A stretch of 64,000 nt of DNA from Polytrichum commune (Eukaryota > Streptophyta > Polytrichopsida > Polytrichales > Polytrichaceae), in contig OX485808.1 in the NCBI GenBank assembly GCA_950295325.1, forward strand, positions 11,658,501 through 11,722,500, in the 5' to 3' direction. Of the stretch, positions 18,463 to 30,600 are shown in pieces. The position numbers and the translations under genes were made by a program. The notes below the pieces were generated by a model. The model was not told the origin of the DNA and searched no databases. It saw only the letters and a list, made by a program, of their open reading frames with translations. Numbering within the stretch: the first letter of the stretch is position 1; each line of letters starts with the position of its first letter.

Positions 18463-21400
18463 TGGGATATACTATATAATGGGATATTAACATTATTTTT
18501 AATACCGGTAGGATTTGAATCAATGTTGGAGTGCTATCATTATTCCTTTCAACCCTTCAATACCCAAGAAGCCAAAAAGCGGTTGCGTGTGTTTTTCATA
18601 GATAAGTATATCTTTCAAGGCAGCCTTTTGTCTTTTCTTGTTTTTTGTCTCCAACATAAAGTTTTTCATTATTTAGAGCAAACATATTGAAATTTTACAT
18701 TAGTGACTCTAAGATATGGACCTTGAAGTGCTTAGAACCCTAAAATTTGTTTGGTGTTATATCTTAGCTATTTTGGGAAAGTTATATTTTATCCTATTCA
18801 ATCTACCCTTTATAAGTGTTACCTTTTTGGAGTATATAGTTTGTAACACTTACTGGTCACCCTCTCTAACATTGTAATAGTTAGAGAGGGTGCGCAATTC
18901 AAAAAAATAGCACTTATAAATGTAACATTTATGTTATGAAAAATAAACAATAGTGACACTTAAAATAATCATCACATTTTTTTTAAATACACTTATTTGA
19001 TGACCATATTAAGAGTCTATTGTTGTTTGATGAGACTCTTGAATGCAAGAAGTAACTATAGAATTCTCCAATAATTTTGATCTTACAGCAAAATCAAGGC
19101 CTACAGAAGATACTTGTGGTGACTTTCACTTTGCAGTATTTGACTGGATTATACAAGAAACCAAGTGAGTAGCAACTGACACCTGTGCAATCACGAGAAT
19201 GAAAGTCACAAAGATAGAAACTAATGTTCCAAATAGACATTGAAAGACATACCAATGACTCAACAAATATCTTCTTAAGTTTTCCCGAAAAAAAATTGAG
19301 CCTCAACAATAGAACTCCTCACCACCCTAATGAATGGCTCACATGTGAGTCAATATGGATAAACTTACATGTGAGACACTTTGGCTAATCAAATTGGTGA
19401 GGCTCACTCTCAACCACTCTCCACATTTATCCAATGTTCAACATTATCTCACAAGGTTTCAACACATTGTAGTTTTCCAAGTGAATGGCAAAATATATTC
19501 TACAATTTCTCTAGTGAGACGTGGCATGAGGGTTTGGAATAGAGTTTTGGGATTGATGTAGGAGTCAACATAAGAATATGAGCACATGCCAAGTATTGAG
19601 AATGTTGTACACAAAATGTCCCAAATTTTGGAAATGGTACCCTAAAAGAAATTGTTCATTTTTTTGCATATGAAGGCATGAATGTGTGTTTCATGAAATT
19701 ATACTTCAGTTGCATGGTACTTTGTATTTTAAGATAATATGTTGCTTGAAAAATATATTGAAAATAATAAAACTCTATTTTTGGAAAATGTTTGTTTACA
19801 TAGAAGTATTTCAATTACTCAAGACAAGAGAGTGCTTGCATTGTCAAAACCCTTTTGAGTGATGTATGAATAGTATCCAAAGTAAATTTTAATAAAACAT
19901 AAACAACATATAAGGTCTACTCAACATAGTTGACTAATGATAGAGGAATATCATGACTAGGGCTTTAGGGTTTGTTGCCTTGAATGTTGTGAAGAACTCC
20001 AATTGTAGTCAAGTAAAGCAAGAACAATTTATTAGACACTGCCACATTTCTATAAGCATTTCACCATTGTATAACCCTTTTGCCCTTAAATACAAGCAAA
20101 AAGTTCTTCAAAATAAACACTCCCCATAGCAAAGGAACTTGAGATGAGCAGTGCCCCTTTCAATAGTAGTGCATCCTTAGATATAAGTAGCCCTTACTTG
20201 AGGAAAGTGGGAGACCATGTTCTCAAACACATGTTGATCAATTTAATGAATTGTAATGAAATTGTCATGACCTAAGCAATAGGTCCTTGATGAAGGATGA
20301 ATCAATTTTTTACAAGAAAAACAAACTAAAAGAAGGGGCTCATGACTATCATCAAGGACCTTTCTGCTTGAATAACGGACCCATCATTATTTTCACAAAC
20401 TTACAACTGTATGAAATAGAGTGAACCATGCTAGTGTGATATTGTGAGTAATTGAAGCATATAGATAAAGCAATCAACACTAAGGTAAGTAATAAAAACA
20501 AATTTTAAGCTTTCGAGGAGAAAATTAAGCACCACAGGGTCTATTGTTAGGCTTCACATGGTGTATATTGGGCACATTAGTATTAAAGAAACCCACCTTA
20601 GCACTTTGTCAATCAAACCTCTTTTTAAATTGTCCACAATTCTCTTGACTTTGTTTTAATTTATCTAAATATTTAAGAAGAAGGAAAATGATGTTTCCAC
20701 ATAGGGTGAAAGATCACTTTCTCAATAGCTATTTCTTTAAATTTCCTATATGTATCTTTCCAACAATGCATTTAAAAAAAAAATCATCATGACAACACTA
20801 TTTTCTACAACCTTCTCAAAAATGATAATGATTTTTCATGAAAAATTTGGTTACTTTTTGAGGCAAAAAGAAGATTTGATTGTTGTGTGTTGGTCTCCTC
20901 TTGAGAACAATTGTCTTGGCTCTGATTTGATGGTAAATTTAGATTATTTGTTGATGTTGTTATATGTTTCATGACTTGATCTACTTGATGCCATCAATGG
21001 TCCATAGTTTGTAAAATATTCATTCATGTCTATCCTTCCTCGAGATCCCATTTGCCAAATTTCCCTCTTTGTATTGCTTGAAAAGTGTTGAAGATTTCTT
21101 TTTGCAAGTTATACTAGATCTTGAGAATCCAAGAATTATTGCAACCATTTGTGCATGAAGACGCAACCATGTATCAATTCCTATAATGAAAAAAAAATGA
21201 AGATATCAGTATACAATGATAGAAATGGCGGGATTCTATAGGAAAATCAAGAAGAAAAAATATGGTATGATAGTATAAATGTATATTATGCTAGAGGAGA
21301 CTAGGGCTCCAATCCCAACCTCTCCAAAGAGCCTTGCCTTCCTAATGGGGGGAAAGGGGGGCCTAGGGCAAGAGATAAAAGGTAAGGCCTTTAAAAATGC

Positions 21401-22140
21401 CACAATTGGTCCCAATTTGAATTTGACAATTTGCAAGACAATATAACTTATCTTGTTTTTTTGCCATTCTTCACAAATTTCGGCTTCATCTTTCCACACA
21501 AAGCGATTAATGTGTCCACATCACTATCCTTGCACTAAGAATTTGATCCCAACACTTCATCTTCATCTTCACCTTCTCCTTCAATTGCCATTGTTGTATG
21601 TTTCCTTGAAGTTGTTCTTTATTGGAGCTACCGCTTTTGGGTTTTTGGGTGATGCTCTTTTTCTTGTGCCAAATATTTTCTTTTCAGGTGTGCTCAAAAT
21701 TTGTGTGTCCTCTTCTTCACCTACTTCTATGACATCATTTTCTACCATATATTTCTCACTTTCAATTTTTGTGCTTCTAAGATTTTTTTGTTTTTTTTAA
21801 AAAAAAAAACCTATAATCCTCTCCTTGAAATTCGATTGGCCAAAATGTACTATATGTTCTGTTAGGAGAAAAAATAAATCTCTGGAACCATGAAATTCTC
21901 TTCTCTACTTTTTGAAAATTAGTTTCCAAAAAAACCCTCCATTTTGATCACAACAACCCTCATATTTCAACAATCTTTATACCTTACACCATAAATCAGA
22001 AGATACAATCAAAGAAATAATGAAAGGCAAGAAAGAAAGAAAGAAGACAATCCGCCTTCTCCACCATCTAGGGCTAAAGACGGTTTTTTTCATCTAACGG
22101 TCAAGGTCTTGTCAAATTTTCATAATTTTATGCGAAAATT
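18463..22140. other. Long AT-rich spacer, no gene seen
   Basis: About 3.7 kb without coding signal. Short open frames (19094-19309, 19355-19561, 20750-20974, 21236-21499, 21453-21800) show low-complexity or chance composition. There are homopolymer A and T runs near 20770 and 21790. Confidence 0.4.
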
Positions 22141-22145
22141 TTATC

Positions 22146-22376
22146 GGGACTTGGGTCGAGCAAAGAGCTATACCCAACTTTCAACACAAGTCCCGAGCCT
22201 CACCTCCAAAAAGTGTTGCCATACATGTATCCATGTTGTCATACTTGGGACTTAGGACTTGGGTCCCCATGTGAAGTGGTAAGTCCCTACTTTCATGTTG
22301 TCAACGATTGAGATTGCTCAGATTGACCTCAAGTGGGTTGGGACTTAGGACTTGGGACCCCGTGTGGACCGGCCAT
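22146..22376 (+). repeat. Dispersed repeat, copy A (partner at 61.6-61.9 kb)
   Basis: Starts about GACTTGGGTCGAGCAAAGAG and ends GTGTGGACCGGCC. Its reverse complement matches 61567-61830 along most of its length, including the AAAAAGTGTTG and TTGACCTCAAGTG words. The other copy has terminal inverted repeats, so this is probably a partial or diverged MITE. Confidence 0.55.
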
Positions 22377-22904
22377 AAGATTGAGGCCAACTGGGTATTT
22401 TTTAAAATATTATTATTAGGCCGTTTTTGTTCCTAGCTTGTTATGGATGCTTAGTGGAAACTACTATACATTGATTATCCCAATTTGTGAGGGTGGTACT
22501 CATTCTTGAAGCACACACTATTTAGCCAAATTTCAAAGTTAGTGAGGGCAATTTTTTTTTATGGAGTGACACTAAATTGATGAATACATGTTCATTTACC
22601 ATAGATTTCAAGAAAAGTAATGTGTGCTCTAAGGTGTTTGTAGAGTGATTAAAAATAAATTATATGGCAACACATGCTTGTTAATGATTAGTACCAAGTA
22701 CTAATACTTTTAGTGAATGCTGCCAAATGCCAATACTTTTAGTGAATGCTACTATGAATAATATTTTCAATGGATAGTGCTAGGATAAACAACACTACCT
22801 GGATCTTTGGTGGTACAAATTTCATAGCATTAACAAATTTAGTATTAGCTTCACAAATTTCCCACACTCACTATTAACCCTCTCGCACTATATGGAATAA
22901 TAAT

Positions 22905-23305
22905 TGGTACATCATTTATGGTATTTAGTGTCATGTACACTATTTGTGAAAGGCCTAAACTAGATGCTTAGAGGTTTAGTAGTGTCGCGTTTCAATTGTC
23001 GACATGATACTATCTATCAAGAGAAGTAACTATATGACGTGCAAAATTAGGGCATTTATCATAGCACGTTGGGTGTTTGAGATGATTGGCTTTTGCATTA
23101 TAATATGCAATAAGGTTTTGTGACCACATCAATGACAACTTTCACAAAATGAAGAGGCAAAGAGAAAGCAATTGTGAAGATATCATTGAACATGCAAATG
23201 ACAAGTGTCATGTGGTTACACTAGTGTAAACTAGGCTATGCCTCGTTCTAGAACAAGTGATGCTATTAATCAGGGGACACTAAATACCATAAACAGTTGT
23301 AGTAA
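22905..23305. mobile_element. MITE-like element, TATGGTATTTAGTGTC family, copy 1
   Basis: The left end (TTTATGGTATTTAGTGTCAT) and right end (GACACTAAATACCATAAACA) form an inverted repeat about 400 bp apart. Interior words (AAACTAGATGC, AATTGTCGA) are shared with copy 2 at 23809-24418. No coding capacity. Confidence 0.55.
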
Positions 23306-23808
23306 GTAAAGCAGGTGGGGTTTACTGATCTCTATACTAGTCCTTAAGGGCACACTTGACAATATTTCTCTGTGGTTTGAGATGTCTATATTGCCATTGA
23401 AGGTGTTTTATAACTCAACTTCATTCTTGTTGTTCCATAACTTTAAATGCATAATTTATCCTCACCACCAAGTGACTCAACACTTAATTTTTCGTCCATC
23501 CGTTGGTGCATTCATTCTTGAAACTCCATCTCCATCACATTCTAATTTCATCCAAGATATCTATGTGTACACATCACATAGTAAATAAATAATGCTATCA
23601 TGTATAAAATGGGCCAAGAAAACTACAAAATACCATTCTTCAATTAATCAACCCACGAAAATACTTTTCATGATTCCTGTACCATCTTCTCGCCATAACA
23701 ATGTGGAGTGTTTCTAAATGAAAATTTGGAGCTAAAAGTAGCCAATGCTCATTTTGGGCTAATTTATCACTACCATAAGTAACTTCTGGTAGGTATTGCA
23801 CCCAATCA

Positions 23809-24418
23809 ACTACACTGTGTATGGTATTTAGTGTCATGTACACTATTTGCGAAGGGCCTTAAACTAGATGCCTTGAGGTCTCAAAAGTGTTACGCCCACT
23901 AATTGTCGATATGATTCCATTTGTCAACATAAGTAACTTCAAGTGAAAAAATATCTTCATAATGACATTCAAGGTAGCACACTGGGATACATTAGATGAT
24001 AGTCTTGCGTTTCAGTATGCAATGGGAACATATTTTTGAGCTTACAAATGGCAAGGGTCATGCATTTCCATTTTAGTATGCAAGAGGAAGATATTCTTGA
24101 GCTTACGAATGGCAAGTGTCATGAGTTTACATTTTAGTATGCAAGAGGAAGATATTCTTGAGCATACTAATTGGCAGGTGTCATTTGTGTACACTTTAGT
24201 CAACTTGTAGACCACTGTGGAACATAGACATCCACCTCATAACACTATTGAACATACTCATGCCAAGATATTAGTAAGCGCACTTGAACGCGTAGTGTCA
24301 TGAGACAACACTTGTGGTGAAGTTGTTAATCATCACTGTAACCTTGCATACTCTTCAAAATAGGGTAAGTGACACTATTTCGCACGTGGCACTAAATACC
24401 ATAAATGGTGTACTACAG
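23809..24418. mobile_element. MITE-like element, same family, copy 2
   Basis: Long imperfect terminal inverted repeats of about 50 bp. The left end has ACTACACTGTGTATGGTATT and TTTAGTGTCA; the right end has the complementary GGCACTAAATACCATAAATG and GTGTACTACAG. About 610 bp. It lies some 220 bp beyond the DUS3 stop codon, so it may fall in or near the 3' UTR. The interior has direct repeats of TTTTAGTATGCAA with GAAGATATTCTTGAGC (24065-24160). Confidence 0.6.
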
Positions 24419-24634
24419 CTCACGCTTCCGCTTCAAGAGAAGCTAATCCTAAAAATTGCACTCCTTTCTCAGGACTTCTACATTTGGGCAAAAACAAGTG
24501 GGAAAATTTGTGAGGGCTCACCATGTCAGTGGTAACTTTAAAATCTGGCCCCTTCTGTAGTACACAGATAGTGACTGTAAGAAAAGGGAAGGAAATGAGC
24601 TACCCTTCTGATTTCTGCAACAAACTTGGGCCCT

Positions 24635-27600
24635 TTAGCCGTTCTCAGCTTTGTCGTAAGCATTTGATTTGTGTTTGGGTGAAAACACAAAGCCTGGTGG
24701 AGGAGGCCCCAACACCATGTTTGTCAATCGGACCTGTTAACCAACCAACAGATGCTATCCAAAATTAGTGCTATAACCAACCAATGACGATAGATTCTAA
24801 TGAAAGAATAATTTGTTGTAGTAAAATTAACATCTGTAATGGAGATTTCACAACTGAAAAGATATTCCTGGAGGTCATATGCAAATTGATCACATACAAT
24901 TTCACCTTATATACAGAAAAACTAGAGATTGTAAGCCCCGACTCTTACATAAACAAGAAAATCACACTCAGACATAACTTTAGACATAGATGCTATCCAA
25001 TATTAAGGCGCTATCCTATCCCGATCAAAACTATATCTCAACTTAACTGTAATCACTGCAAAATGGCAATGTCGTCAAGTGTGCCCTTGAAGACCACTAC
25101 ACTGTTTATGGTATTTAGTGTCACTTACTATTTGAAATTATTCAATGCAATAAATATTTCTCTAGATATCAATTCTTATCAACAAAGATAAAACTTGTTG
25201 TTTCAACATTATAGGACATTAACATCTTTACTTGGTAAAAACTTACATCAACATTAGAACATCAAAGCATTGTGTAACTCTAAACAGTAAGTGACACTAA
25301 ATACCAGAAGCTGTGTACTGCATTCCTAATCAATATCAAACTCACTTCAGAAAAAAATAAAATAAAATAAAAAAGTTTGTTTATAAATTCTGAAAATGAC
25401 ACCAAAGTGTGTAAATTGAGAAAGTGCATCGCCCACCACATTGAGAAAATGATAAGGTAACTATACCCAGTCTGCAGCACTATCCGATGCCATTAACGTT
25501 TCCAAGTCATTTCTTCCAAAGTAATTTGGTGGACGCCAATTCAATTTTTGTGGGACAACCTCCAATAGGCCAACAGGGATGTATCGATGAGCATAACTCA
25601 ACCATTCCAAGAGGAAATGTCTTGTTGTCTCTACACCTGCACAAATTCAACACAAAAGGCCAACTTTAGAAAAGCAAGAGACAGAAGTATCTCCACTTCA
25701 ATGACATGGCTTTTACTGTGACCATGCCACTAATTCACTAAACCAAGTATGAGAAACAACTCATATGGGTCCTACCATATCAACCCTTCAAGGACCAAGG
25801 GGGCTCAATATACAACCTATATACACACTTTCTACGAGCGTCACCAAGTCTTATATTCATCATTTTTTATATTTATGAGTTCGAAACATCAACTAGTACA
25901 TTATTTTATGTCAAGGAGAAACAAAAATATACTCGTTTGTGACACTGATGACCAAAATACTTGGTACATATTTGCATACAAAGGCACATGCTGTGTATTT
26001 GAACCCAAATCTTCAATAAACTATAGGTATTCAACCGATTTGGAAAATGCATTTGAACGATGAGATAATTTTGGATATGATCAATTTTTATATAATTAGC
26101 TAAACTGGAAGTATATAGCTCAAATTCACAGTTTGGTGCATGGAGTTGGGCCTCCCAGACGCTTAGGGGTAAAAAATTATGATTAGTATTCCACGCACCT
26201 TTACTATCAGAACCCCAGTGTATCAAACCAAATTTCACAAAATCAGACAGAATGTTAAGCCTTTCTTGTGCTGTTATGTCCCAATGCCGTTGCTCCTTGA
26301 TTTCAGTAAATAGCCATGGCTGCAAAACCAAACAGTTGCAACTGACTCAGCTCCATGAACATACCTCACCTTGTTATTCTCAATGAGGAACCTTGACAAC
26401 AAGAATCAATAACCAAGACGAAGAGGGCCCAGCAAGGAGAGCTTGAGATAAGGACCTCATAAACATCCAGAGGCAAAATTGCCATGTAGTTGAAATAACA
26501 TTATAAAGTCATGATTATTTCCTATTTTCTTAATTTCGTAATTTCTTCTGATATGTGCCGCATTATCTACTACGTAGCAAATTGCTACATATGAATTATA
26601 CATATATTATATAATAATTAAATTAAGCACAACTATGTATGATATTAATGTAAAAATTACATAATACACCACCCTTTAGAAGATTTGTGTTGGGGACCCA
26701 AACCTTAATCAAAGCTCCACGGGCAATCATACATGTAGAGAGTTTCAGTCCACCATCTTGAAGATGCTCATTAAATTCTGTGTAAGAAAAGACGTCCCCA
26801 TTTCCTATCAGTTGTATATCACCTGGACCTTGTGAAACACACTGATTGATATAATTCCAATCTGCAACTTTACTGTATCGCTGTTGCCTGGTGCGGCCAT
26901 GAACAGTCACTGCCGAAGCGCCCCAAGTTCCAAGGTCTGGGATCAGGGTGTGTGCACAATTTCGTCCTTCAAAAAATCCCATCCGTAGCTGTAGCATACA
27001 ATAAATCATTTAGCAAATCCTTCTTGACCTATTTCACTACACTGATTATGGTAAATAGTGTGGGCAGGTGTATAGTGTGACTTACCCTAAGCAACCCTAT
27101 AGAGTGGTCCACAGTATGCATTGTGCAATCCTAGATACACTTGTCACGCCCTTGTGATATACCCACCTCTTTCCCCTAAGTTGAAAGCATTTCAAAAGCA
27201 CACTATTTTCCATCCAATAGAAATATAATAACCTACAACACGGACTTCTAATTTTAAAAGTTGGGAATTGGTAAATAGTGTGCACCTAGAGTATTATCCC
27301 CAAATGGTTCGTGTCAAGATAAGCTCAATAGGAAGTATGGCCCACAATACTGCATGTCCTTTACTAATATCTACAGTTGTCCCTGCTTATTTGTCTTTGT
27401 AAATTCAGAAATTAAACTCTTTGTGCATAGCAATAAATTTCACAATTAAATCAGATATTGTGAACTCATTAGCCAATTAACAAGTGGGATACAATTAACA
27501 CATACATTATGCCAACCAGGTTGTGTTGCAGTGCATTATGAACTAGGTAATTGATGCAATGAGCCCTACCACACAAGCTATAGTAGGTGCCCAACCTACC

Positions 27601-30600
27601 ATACCATGGTAGTGGCGAGGTAGATATTGGGTGGTTCCTACAGTTGATGGCAAGGTCACTTATGTCCATTACTGAACTAAGTGAGCAAGCCATGGCAGGG
27701 TCATCAATTACAAACAATAGTGTGCCTCCCCATATCCATGTCAACAAATTGCTTAGCCTAACCACTACAAACTATGTCATGGATGTGAGGAGTCCTGCCA
27801 TGAGCTCAAGTAGGCACCCAACCCGTACCAAGCCGCTTTTGGTGGCTTACTATAGCTGCTAGCAAGGTAATATGTGTCCATTATCGGACGTACTGGTCAG
27901 ATCATGACAGGGTTGTCAATTACAGGTGGTAATGTGCCTCCTTGTATCCAATCAGGAATAGCCATGTCAGCAAAGATTGCTTTGCTTGGCCTGACCACTA
28001 CATCAGTGAAAATGCATGCCATACTTATGTCTTTGTCAATACAATACATCTGAAGAAGTTCTACACCCATCAGTGTCATCTCACAAATGCAAATTTCACT
28101 GCCAAGAATTACTAACCTTGAGGGTGAGAGGGGTATTAATTGTTGCTGAGGTGGCCTTCACGATTTCTTTCAACCGTGTAGGCTTGCACAGCAGAGAAGA
28201 CCCCCCACCCTTGTTGACAACAAGGTCAATGGGGCAGCCTAAATTTAGATCGATGAAGTCAATTGTACATTCTCTTTCTATAAGCTCTGCGGCCCGTGAC
28301 ACAGTGTCAGCATGCGATCCACATATTTGGACTCCAAAAAGGTCTTCCTCTTCATGTCGCCGTAGCAGTGCCCACTCAGAAGCTTGACCCTGGTTATCAC
28401 AAAAAAGAAATTAGGTTGTCAATTTAAGCAGCTCAAAGGAACACCCCAGAAAACCACACAAATCAAAGCCAGCAGACGAACTGAGATGGCAATCAAAACT
28501 AAGAGTGGGTTTACACTAGGGTCCAAGACCAAAGAAACTCCATGAATCGAGCAATTCTATTGGTCGATAGAAAAAATTTGGACCCAAGGAGTTAATTTGG
28601 ACCTGGACCCTAATGTAAACCCACCCAAACCTCACAACACAACACAAGGAATAAGGATGGGAGTTAATAGGATTTGCACAGACCTGTAATAGATTGACGC
28701 ACATCGCCATCTCTCCACAGGTGATATCAGCTCCTAACCGTTTGCATACACGTCGGAAAGGAAGGTTTCCAACTGTTGTAAGGGGAGCCAGATACAATTT
28801 CCTTCTAAAGTCGATAATTTTCTTCTCCCGCAATGGGATCCTCACCTCATCGCCTGTATATTTTCCAGTATCCATGTTGCCAACAACATTAGTCTCAGGT
28901 CCAGGTTTCACAGAAGACGACAGGTCTTCCACACTGATTCGTACCCTTTTCTGAGGTGGATCATCCTTCTCTGTGGCATTTGAATCGTTGGTTCTATTCA
29001 ACATCTCCACATCTTCTTCACGAGGGTCACCATCTTTAATATCTTTAATATTTGGAACAACGGTGCTCTGCTCATCTTCACGCGAGTCTAGTAGCACATC
29101 TGTGGTTTCAGGTACAATAATGTCCGATTGCATCGGAGTGTCGGCACTTGACACCTTTAATTCACAGTCATTTCCATTTTCCTTCTCCTTCGGTTGTTGC
29201 TTTACATTCAGCTTCTTTGCCTTTCCCTGCCAACTAATCCAGCATGAGACATTGTTGAAGAACATACTAGGTCAGACAACTATGAGACATGCCATAATTC
29301 AATAGAGTTGTCCATAAAGTCCCTCAACTTGGAGTTTGGCATACCTTTGAGACACTTTTCTATTGAAAGCTAGTTAGCTCGTCATGTGTCAAAGCCTATT
29401 TTGAAAGTTGGGTGAAACTCCTTGGACCCCCTCTTGCAACCCCAAAAACTTCAGAGAACTTTAGAATCTAAACTAGGGTTTGCCGATGGGACCTGCCACC
29501 CTGAATCCCGGATCTGCCTATGCAAGGGCTAGCTTGGCCTACCCATCCTACTAAGACATAGACTGACACCGCTCTTTGAGCATGTTAATTTGAGCCTTAA
29601 GAAAACTTGGGTGACTGTACAAATAAGCTCTCAAAACTCACCTTTTGGCCAACTCTCCCGAAGTTCGGTCCCAAAACTATACACATAACTCTATTCTTGA
29701 GAATCTTCCACTCCAGTTTACAATCAATTCTCAACAGCCTAATTTAGTCATTGGCAACAACTTTGGATCTGCTTCAGGAACTATTTGTATAGAACACTAC
29801 AGGATACAGATCACCACAAACAACCAACCCAAAAGCAAGCATTCCCAAGAAATGCATAGGACAGCTGTGAAAAGGTCAGGATACGTGAAAAGAGAGAAAG
29901 CATACCAGAAGTCCCAAAGCCTGTAATTGAGCATCAGCCTTTGGAAATGTCACTGCACTCTTCCAGAGCAGCTTCTGAAAAGTTTTATTCAGATTGTTGG
30001 TCTCTCGGATGCTGGACATGGGGTTTTTCTCTTTTTCTTTTCCCCCTTCCTCCAGTCGTTCTGTAATATCTCCCTTGATCTCAGGGTGAGTGCCCGCATA
30101 ACGGCAAGCAAAGCCATAGGGACATGGAGTTGTTGCCAAGTCTAGAAAAGGGCACTTGCCTTCAATATCTGCAGGTTTCTGCACCAGTAAAGGAATGGTC
30201 ACATGGAGGCATTACAACAACAAACCATCAGACAACATGCCTATTGTTATGCACATTTGGTAAAATACAGGGTGGTTAGTGTTTTTGTTTGAAGTCATTA
30301 GAGTTATCCTCAAGGAGGCCACCTAGAAATTTTGCAAGTTCAAGCTCTCCTATTGTGAGCCCCCAAACCAATGGGCTTTTGAGCATTCTTAGGCTGGTCA
30401 TGCATTCTACTTCAATTTATACCATTTCTCCTTGACATTTCACTTTAAGCATGACCACTTTACAGCACTTGCTCAAACTACTGAGAGCTTGAGGATTGTC
30501 AAGCTCTCCATTGTTTGAGGTTTAGTTGAGAGCTTATCAAATCCAAGTACCAGACTCACCATAATTGCAAGTTTGTAAAGTGGGTGGCTTCAACTCAAGG

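Noticed and set aside
24523-24768. Plus-strand frame over the DUS3 last exon
   Set aside because: It overlaps the well-supported minus-strand exon that encodes the conserved DUS3 C-terminus.
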